DNA from: Parascedosporium putredinis
Lineage: Eukaryota > Ascomycota > Sordariomycetes > Microascales > Microascaceae
Length of the DNA stretch: 64,000 nucleotides
Reading direction: 5' to 3'
NCBI GenBank assembly: GCA_949357655.1
Contig: CASHTG010000016.1
Span: forward strand, 1 to 64,000
Part shown: positions 13,731 through 26,479 of the stretch, one piece after another
Layout: the number at the start of each line of letters is the position of its first letter
Position numbering within the stretch: position 1 is the first letter of the stretch
Program-made: the position numbers and the translations under genes
Notes under the pieces: model-generated
The model's input: the letters and a program-made list of their open reading frames with translations, nothing else
Databases searched by the model: none
Told to the model about the DNA's origin: nothing

Positions 13731-14007
13731 TGTCGAGGTGGTATCCGTCTTTCCTTTGATGAAGAAGTGTAGCTCGGTTGGAACATGTTTCCTCGTGAGT
13801 CTGGGAATTTAACTTGAAACCATGGAGTTTGGGGTGACTCAGCGCAACGGGCCCAACTAGCCCTATCAATCAAGAAGCTTATATCATATTGGGACCACCA
13901 AGCGAGAACAACGTAATTCGGAAATATGTCTATTGCTACAGGTTCATCTTACATTCCCAATTAGGAGCTATTATGCCCCGGTATGGTCGTGCGATCTAGA
14001 TCTACAC

Positions 14008-16202
14008 TTACCTCATTCGCTGCATCAGGCTGTGAATATGGTGCGGTAGGCTCGCTGGATAAACCAACTCTCTCAATGAAAGCTGTCGACACTGCACTTC
14101 AAAACGACCGGATTCTCTCCAGCTACGCCCCATAATAATAAGTATAGGATAACCTGTAATGTCAGCATCCTTCAGCTTCCACGGCATGGATTGAGGGCGG
14201 TCATCGATGATTGCATCCACATGTCTAAGGGAAGACATAGAGGATCCTAACGACATGGTGGTGATGGTGTCATACACATCCCCAGCTTCTTGAACAAGAT
14301 CGAAATCTGGAACAATGATGACTTGGTAAGGAGCTATTCTCAATGGCCATATGAGCCCTTTTTCGTCCGAAAGTTCTTCTGCGATGGCGCCCATAATTCG
14401 CGTGATACCGATACCAAAACAACCCATCTGTATCGCGAGGGAAGTTGGTACATGTGATCCAGATTTGTTTTGGGGGATGGTGACCCTTGCTGCGAGGGGA
14501 TCTGAATACCGAGTCCCGAGGTGGAAAGTATGACCTAGCTCGAGGGTTCTTGTCACTGTGACGGTCCCGGTTTCACAACGCGGGCATGCATCACCGTTCT
14601 GAACACGGGCAAGGTTCAATGGACGACCGAGGGCTGACTTCGAAATAAATATCTGTGATACACCCTCTGTGACAAAGCTGCCTGGCGGAAACATTGCCGG
14701 GAGTGAGGCGGGTTTATTGGTGATTTCGTTTTCGAGATGAGCAACCCTGAAATCGAGCAGGTTGACCAAGTTTAGAGGCTGTGTGGAAGACTTGATCCTG
14801 TTTGTCTTACCAAGAAGTTCATCCCAGATTGGCGCGGCGTCTTCAATGGTTGGGTCAAGGTCGGGTACTAAGGCCTTCACTGCATGGATGTTTATAGGTG
14901 AGTGCGCGTTGCGGTCGGAGTTATACCAAACATTGACGAGGGTGTCCCTTCGTTTTGTGACACCTCTCCAGACTGCTACCCGAGGATTACGAGGAGGACC
15001 GGAAATATTGGGCTGAATGCCTACTGAGCCTTCCAGAGCAGCAACTTCTTCATTGGCTGCATAACCACACTGCTGGCAACTCACGACAGTATCCTCACCT
15101 AAACGGGAAGGGATATGGTACTCGTGGCTCATGCTGCCTCCCATATCACCACAACTGGCTTCAGCCACGATGAACGGTAGACTTAGCTGATTGAAAAAGT
15201 GCGAATATGACTCCCCAACTCGCCGATATGTTTGCAACGCAGATGGTATATCGATGTCGAACGTGTATAGGTCCTTCATGGTGAACTCACGGCTTCGGAG
15301 AAGGCCATGTCGTGGTCGGAGTTCATCGCGGTACTTCCGTGCTACTATAGTCAGTCTACATGCAGCAAACTCAAGCTGTGAAACATACATATTTGATAGA
15401 GCATTAAAGGTAGGTCTTTGTGGGAATTGACTGTTTTGGAGACGAGATGCGTGATTTCCTCTTCGTGAGTAGGTGAGAGGAGGAGGGGGTTCGTCGTCGA
15501 TCTTCAAATCTGAACAGCTGTTGTCTTAGTTAGTCCTATATACTTGACATTGAGGCTCCGACATGACGGAAGAAAAGGACAGCAGTTGTGATCATACCTC
15601 AGAGCTTGTTTGATTAAGCCGTCCGCTTTTCCCCCAAAGTTCCTCTGAGGTTATGGATGACAGGGAAATTTTTGATGCGCCTTGCACCCGGTTAGTAAGC
15701 TAGATGGCAAGAAACAGCCTTCAAATCTCACCAATTTGTCTCATTGCAGCATCTGCAAGGTGTTCGAGCTTTTCCTGAACGCGCAGCCCCAGAGGTAGAA
15801 GGTTGAATGTTCCCAGGTTGGACTGTATTTAGAGATTGATTAGCATGTCATAAACAGCAAGCTTGATCGACTGGGACTGAGGTGCAGACCTGTCGAACAT
15901 AACCGGCCCGAAGTAGTTTTTCATGGCCACCTGGCATTCTCTTCTTAGTATTGAGTGAACGCTGGCATGTCGTAGAGCCTAAATATACCTTCATTGACGA
16001 CCTGGGATATACCACCTGTAGGCTGCCATAATCGGGAGCGCAACGATCGGTTCACCACTGTGTCTACGGAGCTGTGCAATGCCTTTCCCAAGGATAAGTA
16101 AGTGATTGAAGCCTCTAAGGATGGATTGGCAGTAGAAGACTCCACAGCCCGACTTACTCGGAATCCTCGCTGAAGGGAGATAGGAGTTGCGTAGTTCATC
16201 AC
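14008..16202 (-). CDS. AIM10: Mitochondrial prolyl-tRNA synthetase (class II), frameshifted
   Basis: Charges tRNA-Pro, probably in mitochondria: the sequence resembles the bacterial-type enzyme (fungal AIM10 group), not the cytosolic ProRS. Visible in order are an N-terminal leader, WQPTGGI, GGHEKLLRAGYVRQ, NLLPLGLRVQEKLE, LLLSPTHEEEITHLV (motif-1/2 region), KYRDELRPRHGLLRSREF and MKDLYTFD (motif 2), and GCFGIGITRIMGAIAEE (motif 3), followed by a short anticodon-binding domain. Exons are separated by short introns, for example 15946-15988, around 15837-15890 and 15338-15382. One frame break lies in a C5 run near 15486. The start at 16199 or 16202 is inferred, and the leader frame is the least certain part. 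It is divergent to MAK21, sharing about 470 bp. Confidence 0.85.
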
Positions 16203-16674
16203 TCAACTCCTTCGAAAAGGCATCTCCTATAGACGTACGAAAGACGAACCTTCTCGCGACTACACCTTTGGGTTTCACGGTTCAGGCGCCAGAGTTCATT
16301 CTATACGAGTACGCGCGAAACTAGAAAGGTCAATTGAATCATGCGTTGGGATAAAAGCTGCGATAACTAACGTGTTGAACTGGCTCTCGAAGTTGCAGCT
16401 CCGTACATTACATAATCATTAAAGGTCAGGGTCCCACCCATCTGGAATTCAATTTTTTTTTCCTTTAGGCCAAGATAGTTTGGGTCAATGGGTGGGGGTT
16501 TTTTTCCCTTCCTTCATCATTATAAACTGCAAGTTAAGGTGAGATCATTCTCTGGAAAGTTCGGCATCAATGGTAAGACACGTCTCCTTCAAGACGAGAA
16601 TAATGTTCTTGACCTTCCCTCCCTTGGCTTTGAAGCAGCCCACGTCCTAGCATTCAGCTTACCTCCCTCTGTAG
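16203..16674. promoter_or_regulatory. Shared divergent promoter interval, ProRS/MAK21
   Basis: A 472-bp gap between two start codons pointing outwards. T-rich stretches lie near 16449-16460 and 16498-16516. No specific site could be assigned. Confidence 0.4.
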
Positions 16675-19566
16675 ATGCCAAGTACAAAACGCCAAGCAAG
16701 CAAGCGCGCAGCGCCCGATCGTGAATATGGCTCGAAGAAGCGAAGACGCGACGACTCTACTTACAATCGTGAGCAAGATAGAAGTGGCGGCCATGCAAAT
16801 ATCCCAAGGGAGGAACTCCTCAACGAAATTTATGCGCTTGGTGGGGACGAGGATGATCTTCAACTCATCTTGGATGTTTCGTCTCAGTCAGAGCATGGGG
16901 ATACTGAAGTGCCCGTATCTGTCCCGCCCCTTTTAGGGGCCGAATTGGCTGAGTTGGCTGTAACGCTAGGTCTCTCGCAGGCCGCTGAGGCGAAATCAGA
17001 GCGTGGCTCAATTAACGGTACAGCCGGGGTGAAAACACAAGCTGAGGCTCCATTGAAGCTGTCTGAAGTAGAAAAGAAAACTGTAATGGCATTTTCCCCT
17101 CCGATGCATACTGAATTGCTAACGGTGAATCTAGACCTTCGAGCCCATTCCCGAATGGCACACCGTTACTCTTCCGGGCCTCCCAAATGCCCGATCCGAT
17201 AATACCACCCCTCACGCAGCGGTCGTTGAGGCTCTCAAGCAGCATGCATGGCTCCTACTAGACAAGGATTCTACCACTTATACTAGAAGTTATCTTGCTA
17301 CTTCAACCCATAAATTCCTCTCGACCATTATGACGTCTGGCACAATGAATGATAAGGTTTCTGCGTTGACCTTGGCTATACAGGAGTCTCCGGTCCACAA
17401 TATCCGCGCGTTTGAGGCTCTCCTAAATCTAGCCTCGAAGAAGAGCCGTAGCCAGGCCATCATTGCTCTCGCGGCTATAGTTGACCTTATGGGCCCAGGG
17501 CTACTACTTCCCCAAATCGAAAGCTGTTCCCTTTCAACCGCCAGCCTGGATTAATGGGCGCTTTGCAAAACGAACTTGTTTCAGTATGGAACCCGTCCAT
17601 GAGATTGCCTGGAGCCGTGACACCCCGGCATCTTATATCTTGGGTATTTGAGGATTGGCTAAAATCGGCTTATTTTAAAGTCGTCCAGCTTCTGGAAGTA
17701 TGGTCTAGTGACGATATTGACTACTCTCGCACGAGGTCACTGGATTTCATTTTCGGCCTTCTTCGTGAGAAGCCTGAGCAAGAGGCTAATTTACTTCGGC
17801 TGCTTGTGAACAAACTCGGGGATAGAGATAGAAAACTTGCTTCCCGGTCTTCTCACCTTCTCCTACAACTGGAAAACATCCATCCTAAGATGAAAGACAT
17901 TATAATTCGTACAATCGAGCATGAGGTAATCTTGCGCCCTTGCCAGTCTATCAAAGCGCGATACTATGCTGTCAACACCCTTAACCAGACGATTTTGAGC
18001 ACCAAAGAAGCAAAGCTATCGGAAACTCTACTTAGCATATATTTCGCCATGTTTAGCTCTATGCTTACGAGCGGAGAGATGGGCTCGTTGGGGAGCGACC
18101 CATCAGGCTCTGTGACTCTGTCGCCATTGCATGGCGGAAAGACGCAGAATTCGAAGCGCTCACCGAGAAGCTTATTTCTGCGATCCTTACCGGCATCAAT
18201 CGAGCAATTCCGTTCTTAGAAGGTAGTGAGAACGAAACATCGTGAGTTATTAATGCAACTTTTCTTCAGACATCCCAGTGAACTGACTCTATTTAGCCTG
18301 GAATGCCATCTTGATACACTTTTCCGGATTGTTCACTCTTCCAATTTCAACACAAGTACTCAAGCAATGATGCTAATACATCAGCTATCGGCATCACGAA
18401 ACATCGCTACTGATAGGCTTTATCGTGTTTTGTACGAATCGCTCCTGGATGTCAGGTTGTCAACCTCGTCAAAACAAGCCATGTACTTGAACCTGATTAT
18501 GAGAACATTGAAATCGGATATGAATATCAAGAGAGTGAAGGCTTTTGTCAAGAGGATGCTGCAGGTCCTTGCGCTGCATCAGCCGCCGTTCATTTGTGGG
18601 GCGCTCTACGTTATAATCCAGCTTGAGGCGCTCATTCCTGGCTTGGCAACTCTAATAGCGGAGCCGGAGGAACATCGCGAATCGCGGCAGATTGAATCCC
18701 GTGATGAGCTTGGCTCATCATACAACGGTCGTAAGCGCAACCCGGAATTTAGTAACGCTGACCGTAGCTGTCTTTGGGAGCTTGTAAGTACTTTGACCCT
18801 TTGGTCCTACAACCGGTTGAATTTGCCTGTTAACACATCAGTCTATAGATCCCTCTTTGGGCCATTTCCATCCCGCCGTGTTAGTCTATGCCTCCACAAT
18901 TATGGAGCCGGGAGAGACACAGAAACCGGACCTGGAAAGCCATAGCCTGATTCGGTTCCTGGACAAGTTTGCGTATCGTAATCCCAAGGCCAAGGAACTT
19001 AATCGTGGTACTTCTATTATGCAGTCATTGCAATTAGGCGTATCTGGCTCGGATCCATGGCTGCGAAATAAACGTGGACCTGGGTCCGATTCGATGGTCA
19101 ACAACACTAATTTCTGGTCTAAAAGGCTGGGGAGGTCGCTGCCGAGGACGCTTTCTTTCATGAATATTTCAGCCAGATTGGACGAACAGATCGGAAATCA
19201 AACCTACGTCCAGAAGGTTCGCCTGTGGCAAGGGATGATGGCATTGAGGGCGAAGATGACAGAATCTGGAACGCCCTCGTCCCAGATCGATCGGATGATG
19301 AATCGTCTCTGGGAGATCTTGAATTCCCTTTCACCGATTCGGAACCCTCCAATAGCGACTTGGATGATGATGAGGACAAATTACCGCTTGGAGAGGAGGG
19401 CACTGACGGTGTTGGCGATATCGAGCAGGACGTAGAGGAAGAAGATCACCATGCTACTGGCGATACGACAAGTCAGCGTTCACGGAAAAGAAAACTTCGT
19501 GATTTACCGATGTTTGCATCCGCAGAGGATTATGCGGCCCTCTTGGCTAAGGAAGCCGACTCATGA
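16675..19566 (+). CDS. MAK21: MAK21/NOC1 ribosome biogenesis factor, frameshifted
   Basis: Nucleolar protein of the NOC1-NOC2 complex, needed for early 60S pre-ribosome assembly and export. It begins MPSTKRQASKRAAP, then ELLNEIYALGGDEDDLQLI, a segment conserved in fungal NOC1. Next come the repeat-rich middle (KFLSTIMTSGTMNDKVSALT, QESPVHNIRAFEALL), the CBF/MAK21 domain (LFRIVHSSNFNTS, KQAMYLNLI, ADRSCLWEL), the acidic stretch and the closing motif FASAEDYAALLAKE. Introns: 18242-18296 and 18784-18848. The conserved frame jumps at least five times: near 17140, 17520, 18100-18130, 18850 (C run) and 19118 (A4 run). Essential in yeast, so these are more likely sequence errors than decay. Expected length is about 950 residues. 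Confidence 0.9.
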
Positions 19567-19811
19567 TAGCATTTTTCAATCAATATACAGCTACTAGTGA
19601 TGAAATGCCGAGGTATTCTCTTTGTCAAGTGTGGCTTCGTTTGCGAGGCTACTTCCACTTGTAGTGGGGCTGACAGTTGTCAGGTTTTATCTGCGACACT
19701 TGGTGCACATTAAATCCCGAGGTCTATTTGTGTTGATGTTAATTCAAAAGAGGTCCATGCTTGAAATAGCATGCAGTCCCCCTTCGTACCCATATTCGGA
19801 AGAATATTCTC

Positions 19812-20887
19812 ATGATTGGAACACACTCGAAGCCCTTTCACACGGAATCCTACACTACATTAAATAATACGCATCGTTTCCCGATAGTTAGGAGGGCTCT
19901 TATCAATGGCACTAATTCAAAGCCGCGTTCTCTTCGAATCGCGCCTTGGGTCACGTTCACGCCACTGGCAATTCTCGTCAGCACCACCCAGGTCCAGGCC
20001 ATTGCCTCCGAGGCGCCGCTCCCCCGCCCTACAGGGTTAGCTACTCATCGCCACGTTTGGAAACTCAGCTTTCTTCTAAATCTGCCACTGACGCCTAAGC
20101 TTTCAATAGACCGAACGAATAGTACGGGGCCAAATATCTCCCATGACTCGCCTCGCTTCCGGGGTCGAACGGTGGCTGCCCTTGGCATAGGTGGCCTTGC
20201 TTGTACTGCGATAGGGTTTCTCGCTGCCATCTACACCACGCTTCCTTCTAGCCTTTTAGGACTCTCATTCCTCTCTGACGAAGCAAGCAGATCAGCTTAT
20301 ATACCCCCTAATGAAGAGGCACGGACAATAGAAGAATACATAAATGCCCACCCCTAACTAAAAAGCTTCGCGACACTTCGGGAATGGTTGAATCTCGACC
20401 CCACGTGAAGATGCCAGATGCCTTCAAGCAACAGAGCCTCACAGCTGGCTCTCTAACCGGTCCAGGAAAGCTTGTGGTACCCCCTTACGCATGGAAAGAT
20501 ACCCGAGGTAAATCCTTGGTTTCCATAGCTTACATCGGTAAAAATATGTGTGGACATCCCGAGCTTGTCCATGGCGGGTTATTAGCAACGCTGCTTGATG
20601 AGGGCCTAGCGAGTTGTTGTTTTGCCGCGTTGCCTCATCAGATAGGTGTTACCGCGAAGCTCGAGATCAATTACCGAAAACCGGCACAGGCAAATGGTTA
20701 CTTCGTGCTCCTAGCCAACACCGTCAAGGTTGAAGGGCGGAAGGCTTGGGTTGAAGGTCGTATTGAAACCCTTCCAAAGGATGGAGAGGCGCCCGTCACA
20801 ATTGCGGAAGCGAGCGCCCTATTTGTATCTCCAAAACATGCCTGGGTAAGTGCATTCAAAAGACCAAAAATTACGAACCCAAATTGA
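19812..20887 (+). CDS. Membrane-anchored hotdog-fold thioesterase, frameshifted
   Basis: Likely mitochondrial acyl-CoA thioesterase-like protein (PaaI/THEM4-like hotdog fold). The N-terminal half is basic and serine-rich like a mitochondrial presequence and carries one hydrophobic segment near 20170-20245 (AALGIGGLACTAIGFLAA). The second half has the hotdog signature HGGLLATLLDEGLASC and the following strand VTAKLEINYRKPA. The two halves lie in different frames. The first frame stops at a TAA at 20356, and the segment EEYINAHP continues naturally as LTKKLRDTSG in the next frame if the C4 run there is read as C5. Substrate unknown. The start at 19812 is the first ATG of the open frame and is uncertain. 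Confidence 0.8.
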
Positions 20888-21465
20888 TCTGTTCTACCTC
20901 GGTAGATGATGCCGAAAATTCGAGCATAAATACTTTGAGAGTTCGTTAGGATTGAAAGGGGTATAAAGCATGAGGGAGGCTCTATCTCCCTTGATAGCTA
21001 TTTAATAGCTCTATTAAACGACCGATGAAAACGGACTACGCCAATTTAAGGCCGGTGGACGCTCTCAATATCTTATCTGTATTACATTTTAACCTTGTGG
21101 TTCTGAAGATTTCTACCAAGGTACAGTGTGAGACGACATCATAGTGCAAATGTCGAGATTTGCTCCACTGATGCCATATTGTAGTTGCTGAGTCACATTA
21201 ATAATACCTCTCGCGACTTTCAATGGCGGGGTTGACGAGGACTGGGTTTTGCGAAGTGGTTTTCTTCACAGTAGCCACGATTTAAATTCCTTCCTGCACC
21301 TTCGAGGTATTTTCTCCCAACCTTCCTCTCCTTTTTATTTTTATTTTTATTTTTAACAAGCCATCACCCGCTTGCCTAACTCCTGCTCGTGCCAATAACT
21401 CTCGTAAAATCTTCTTCTTTTGCCTTTCTTCTCTATTGTTGGGGACAGGTTTTCACAACCTAAGA
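20888..21465. other. Intergenic, promoter of APS kinase
   Basis: A 578-bp gap. It holds one copy of TACCTCGGTA at 20895-20904, directly after the thioesterase stop, and a (T4A)n-type stretch at about 21333-21355. No gene seen. Confidence 0.5.
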
Positions 21466-22160
21466 ATGGCCACGTTAGTTCGATATTGTCTTCGGTCCCC
21501 CACCACGGCGACATTAATCTGACTTATATCTCTTTATCAAGGAACATTACTTGGCATCCTTCCCTTTCTCGGAAGGAGCGGTTCACTTTACGAGGCCAGA
21601 AGGGGTTTACAGTCTGGTTCACGGGTCTTTCAGCCTCGGGAAAGTCTACAGTTGCAACCGCTTTAGAGCAGCACCTCTTGCACCTGGGACTCGCTGCATA
21701 TCGCCTGGATGGTGACAATGTTCGGTTTGGGTTGAATAAAGATTTAGGGTTTTCCGAAAGCGACCGGAACGAAAATATTAGGCGTATTGGCGAAGTGGCC
21801 AAGCTGTTTGCGGACTCAGCAACAATTGCCATTACTTCATTCATCTCGCCCTACCGTGCCGACCGCCAGGTGGCTCGCGACCTCCACAACGCAGCGAGCC
21901 AAGGCGGAGATGAGACGATCCCCTTCATTGAAGTCTACGTGGACGTGCCTCTTGAGGTAGCAGAGAAGCGAGATCCAAAAGGGCTTTATCAAAAGGCTAG
22001 AGCGGGCGAAATCAAAGATTTCACAGGCATCTCTGCCCCGTATGAGGAGCCGCAGAGCCCCGAGATCCACATCCACACAGATCAGCAGAGCGTAGAGGAA
22101 TGCGTGGCTGCTATCGTGGGGTGGCTGCAGTCTCAGGGTTTAATCAAGACTGTTGCATGA
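21466..22160 (+). CDS. MET14: Adenylylsulfate (APS) kinase
   Basis: Phosphorylates adenosine 5'-phosphosulfate to PAPS in the cytosolic sulfate assimilation pathway. Exon 1 is only 8 nt (21466-21473). Intron 21474-21541 (68 bp) is followed by exon 2 at 21542-22160, giving MATNITWHP at the N-terminus as in other fungal enzymes. Total 208 residues, the usual length. The P-loop GLSASGKS is at residues 31-38, followed by RLDGDNVRFGLNKDLGF (APS-binding region), ENIRRIGEVAKLF, the lid region ITSFISPYRADR and EVYVDVPLEVAEKRDPKGLY. The longer open frame starting at 21420 reads through the intron and was not used. No frame break. Convergent with VMA5, stops about 165 bp apart. Confidence 0.95.
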
Positions 22161-22325
22161 CCAAGCTAAGATTCCGGCTCACAGGTCCCAACAACATCGC
22201 TTGCGCATTCCCACAGCGTACGTAGTTTGTGGTTGAAGAGAAGTGTTATATATGGAAAGCTAAGAAAATGGCTCTTTGTGAGCGGTGAGCAAGAGTGGCC
22301 ACTTGAGTTGTTTCCCGTGAATTCT

Positions 22326-23767
22326 CTAGGGTACCTCAAGTTCATAGTAGACGTATGCTGTGTAATCACCTGTAGCCGAGCCTAGGCCCGCGGCAGCAAT
22401 CTCCGAGGCCAAGACGGCCTCGTCAATGGTATTACCACGCTTGTCCTTACGTACGGCGTTGCCTCCGAGGTATGAAAAGCTTGCATCGAGGGTAGTCTTT
22501 ACCCTTTTGTGGCTTTCGGGGTGGTCTGTTTGTGATTGGGGTTAGTTAGTGCACACATTATAGGGTTTGGGGAGGATATCTCGGCGTCAGTTAGATGGGT
22601 ACCTTTATCATCCCCGTGATATAGTCAAGAGGGAGACCATATCGAAGAACCGCCTCCACAAACACGCGCAAAGACATGACGTGGAGCCATATCTGGACTG
22701 ACTCGCTCCAGCCAGTAACTGCCATGCGCATAGCCTCTGCCCAAGCTTTCTTTTCCTCCTGCACGACGTGATCCAGTTGCCGCTGCTCTTCCTTCATACC
22801 ACCTTCGATGTACCTATATGGCCGCGGAATCCACTTGTGTTCCCTACACCTCTGAAGGAACTCGGTACTGTATTTTTGAACGTTACCACGGCATAGAGGG
22901 TAAACTCGTCGTCATGTGATACCTCCTGTGCTGATCTTGGAACAACAAACTGGACTAAACTCTCATAATCACGTAGAAAGTCTTTCTTGCTGACATTAGG
23001 AACTGCTAGCAGGTGGCTTTCGAGATATTCTGATCCTTGAACAAGAAGGGTAGGATTCACCACTGAAGACAGGGATTTCGTGGATAAATTACCGCTGTTT
23101 TATGTGAATATTAATTATGTTCCGCTTGGGACGATTGAGGGCCGGGGCAGGATGCTTACTTTCGCTGCCTTTCGAGGGATGAGAGATTCGCTTTAACAGT
23201 GGTGTATTGGTTCATCTTGGTTTTGATGTCATTGTCCAAGCAATTCAGCTCCTATATCGGGTTGTTAAAAGCGAGTAAATCGGTCGGAATATGGACAGAA
23301 CGCACCTTTTGAAGCATGTTGACGAGTTCAGCGAGCGGCTTATCCGGTCGATAAAGGACCTTGTTCCAGACGAAAGTAGTGATGTAGTGGTCGGTCGACT
23401 CTGATTTTGGAAGCCTTAAAGTTAGCCGAGGGGTAGGCTGTGAAGGATAGAGGTTGGGGCACTGCTAACTCTCGTTCACTTTTTTATGTTGTGCAACCTT
23501 TCCCTCATCACCACCTAAGAGAGACTTTAGGGACTCCGCTACCTTCGACACAAAAGCAGCACATGCTGAGTCTATTTTTGCTAAATCATCGGCTTGCTGC
23601 ACTAGCGTGTCAAGGGTGCCGATCTTGAAGCTTGGGATTGTATAGGGAAGGATGGTGCCGATATTAGGAAGTGTTGATTGTAGGCTGGCCAAGGCCTCGT
23701 CCTTGTCGGAGGAATCGAAGGCTTCGAGGGGGAGGGAAAGAAGGATGTATTTTGTGTCCATGACCAT
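22326..23767 (-). CDS. VMA5: V-type proton ATPase subunit C, frameshifted
   Basis: Peripheral V1 stalk subunit that links V1 to V0 in the vacuolar proton pump and is released during reversible disassembly. The N-terminus reads TKYILLSLPLEAFDSSDKDE and then FKIGTLDTLVQQADDLAKI, both diagnostic. Later segments are FVWNKVLYRPDKPLAELV, FVVPRSAQEVSHDDEFTLY, VTGWSESVQIWLHVMSLRVF and the C-terminal SYLGGNAVRKDKRG. About five exons; the last is 22326-22525 and the fourth ends at 22603. The frame breaks at an A5 run near 22870 and an A4 run near 22508-22512, and one extra A restores the conserved reading in both. Start at 23767 or 23761; both ATGs are in the same frame. Expected length is about 390 residues. 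Confidence 0.9.
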
Positions 23768-24821
23768 ATCTAAGAAAATTGGTTGAAAGAAGTTGGGTTA
23801 GTTGATGCAGGAGGGAAGCGGAGAATTAGGCTGGTAGCATGAAAGAGGGAGGAGGGGTGATCAGATATATGAGGGAAGGGGGATGGAGCTTAGCAGGTGG
23901 GGTGCCTGGAGAGCAAAACCTCGACACCTACTCTAAGGGATGATTGATGCTGGTCTCGAATCTACAGTACGGGGCAGGTATAAGATCTGGAGTATAAATA
24001 ATACCAAGGCGGATGTGCTAGATTGGAATTCCTTTTGATTCTACCTGACTTGGGAAGACGTAAGGTGGCTTTATGATCTGAAGTTGACCTTCTAGATCAG
24101 TTGGGGCATGCCTTGCAGCGAGACAGCTCCATCAAGCTTGTGCACACTAGTTGCTTAGTAAGTGACTGATGGGTTTGCACTTGCCACTTCTCAATCGCAG
24201 GTGTTCCCTGAGCCCCTCGCCTGCAGTGGCAATCAGCAGCCGCCCGCACGTATGATGTAATCAACAGACGTTGAATCGGGCCACATTCTGAGCGGAAGTC
24301 AAGATAAAACCCATGCGCCGCATGTCACATTCACGATGGATTTCCAATGGAGAATCGGACAACTACAGTGGTATTTTGAGGAACAGGTGCCATCATTTGG
24401 AGGCTGGATGGCTGGGTGTGGCAAACCGGGGTGGCATGGTATAGTAAAATCATATTGTATTGAAACCGCTCCAAGCAGAAAGGAATATATGTAAAATATA
24501 TGTGCGGCCTCTATCCCTGAATGCTCCGTTATGCCTATTAAATCAATGTGACCAACCCCAAATGACTTGAGGCCAAAGGAAGAGAAAAACTGCCGTACCT
24601 GACCTGGCCGGTTTTCAAACGACTCACTCGAGTACCCGTTACCCATACATAATTGGACAAAGGAAAGTTGTGAAAGAGGTAAGTGATAGCGGGTAGGAGC
24701 CCGCCAATGTTATATAGTGGTGAGTCAGTTGAATAGGATGGGTATGAATTGCTATTCATGAGAATGTCTCATAGACCTTGGAAGATATGGGGATAGCGAA
24801 GGTGAGTGGGAAGTCCAGATT
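23768..24821. other. Intergenic, about 1.05 kb
   Basis: Upstream of VMA5 and downstream of the F-box gene. Short frames at 24299-24759 show no recognisable similarity or codon pattern. Nothing else seen. Confidence 0.5.
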
Positions 24822-26479
24822 CTAAGCCATGCTCTCTGGATCTTCATAAGGTGCCATCAGCAAGGGGCCATCCCCTAGGTCGCAATCCGAAGCACCTGTG
24901 GGAGGTCGAAGGGATTCGTGTGCGGTGCGTCCGTACCACCATTCGTCCTCTTCTTCTAAGCCGTCTTCTCTAATAAGCTCTAGCATGATCTGCGCATTGC
25001 GTAATATATCCTGAGCTCGCTGTACAATCTTCCTTTCAAGAATGAGTGCCTCCGCAGTGAGTAGCCAGATTTGCTGGAGTGTTGGAAGATCGTACAAGAG
25101 TTGATGAGCGCTAGCTTGGGGTAACGAGGACATAGGCATACCGGCGGCTAGACTGGTGCCAAAAACGAAGCTGGACATGGATGCTGTTGCGTCGAATGGC
25201 GGTAGAGGATTGTTCACCGCGTGTCGACTTGCATCCTTCTTTAGGGCGGCCATAGACTTTTGCGCCCGATAGTGATGATAGAGCGTTTGGGTTTGGAAAC
25301 AGGCTCGGGGCGGCTAGTTAAGGACGAGTACCATTGATCTACTGCACCGCGACGCGAATTATAGCCTCCGATCTCCCAGAACCGCTCAACCTGCCGTAGA
25401 CCACCTAGGCAGAGGATAGCTGAGTGAACTTCATCGGACGGCTTTTCCCTTAGATAGCCTCGCAGGAACGCTCTACACGACCAACATATGAAGGGGGCCG
25501 CAACTGTCGGCAAAATGATGAAATAACAAGCGGGAAAACTTGGTGTACTCGCAGTAGCGTCTTGTCATCATACATGTTCATGATTTCGACCTCGATAGGA
25601 TTGAGTGTGTAAGGTTTATATCGCAGGCCTTGGCCGCCGTTCTCCGCCATGTACTTTAGGTGAAGTTTCCGATATGTCTCGAAGAAGTGGAATATCGTGA
25701 ATAATAACGGAATCAGTCGGCGTCGCATACGTTCTTGTTGAGGGGCAAAATCTTGTCTCTGTGCCCTCGTTGTCCGAAGGAATATCTCCTTCGTGATCCA
25801 TTCACACATCAAGTGCGAAAGCTTTGCGGCGACATGGAGCCTATGCCATAGACCACATAAATAATGAAAGTTTACTTTAGACGGATCTGGCATGGGGTAG
25901 AGCCGGAGGGCGTAAGCTGGAATATGGTGGTCGAGATGAAATCTAACGATCGGGCCTTCGTTTAGCGTAATGAGGGTGTGCCAAGATCGTGACACTCGGC
26001 GCAGATTGAGGATATCGGAGAGGGGAAGAGAGTTGATTATTTGTATTTGCAATTCGTTCGGCAATGAACGAAAAAGATCGTCAAGCGGTAATCTACTATG
26101 CCTACTCAAATTAGCGACTTCTCATCAACGGATTGTCCTGTGGCAAGTATTACCTTCTTGTATTGTTCACCTCACCGGCCTTGTCAACATACAGAGCAAG
26201 TTGGGGTTCCGCAACGACTGGTCTTGTGTGGAGCAGGGAGACTTTGGATCGTAACCCAAAAAGCCGACTGCGGTCGGAGCGTTTTTGCTCCGGAGGATGC
26301 GTGATGCCATCGCTGTCGGAAATCTTAGAGGATCTTAGAGGTAAAATAAAGGTTGATGGCTGGATTGGCTGCGGCTGAACGCTGTTCGTGGGTATGCTAC
26401 TCTCCGGTGTGTCGGCGAGCTGGTTTAGTTTGCTGAAATATCGCTCAGAGGCGAACTCTGTGATATGAGGAGGATCCAT
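24822..26479 (-). CDS. F-box domain protein, frameshifted
   Basis: Probable substrate-recognition subunit of an SCF ubiquitin ligase. Exon 1 (26154-26479) begins MDPPHITEFASERYF and is Pro/Ser-rich with no domain. Intron 26105-26153 joins it in phase to the F-box RSLPNELQIQIINSLPLSDI and LRRVSRSWHTLI, the canonical LP-x-E-L core and W. The rest (WHRLHVAAKLSHLMCEW, FFETYRKLHLKYM) has no known repeat such as WD40 or LRR. A short intron near 25510-25552 precedes FICWSCRAFLRGYLREKPSDE, followed by a C-terminal helical region (QQIWLLTAEALILERKIV). Frame breaks: a C5 run near 25497 and an A4 run near 25258. The target is unknown. Confidence 0.8.

Noticed and set aside
15945..16278. Intron-like GTAAG...TTAG at about 16107-16156 in ProRS exon 1
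   Set aside because: Splicing it gives a frame with an early stop; the unspliced frame leads into WQPTGGI.
16675..19566. MAK21 as a pseudogene
   Set aside because: All conserved blocks are present and in order, the gene is essential in yeast, and the breaks share the error pattern of the other genes.
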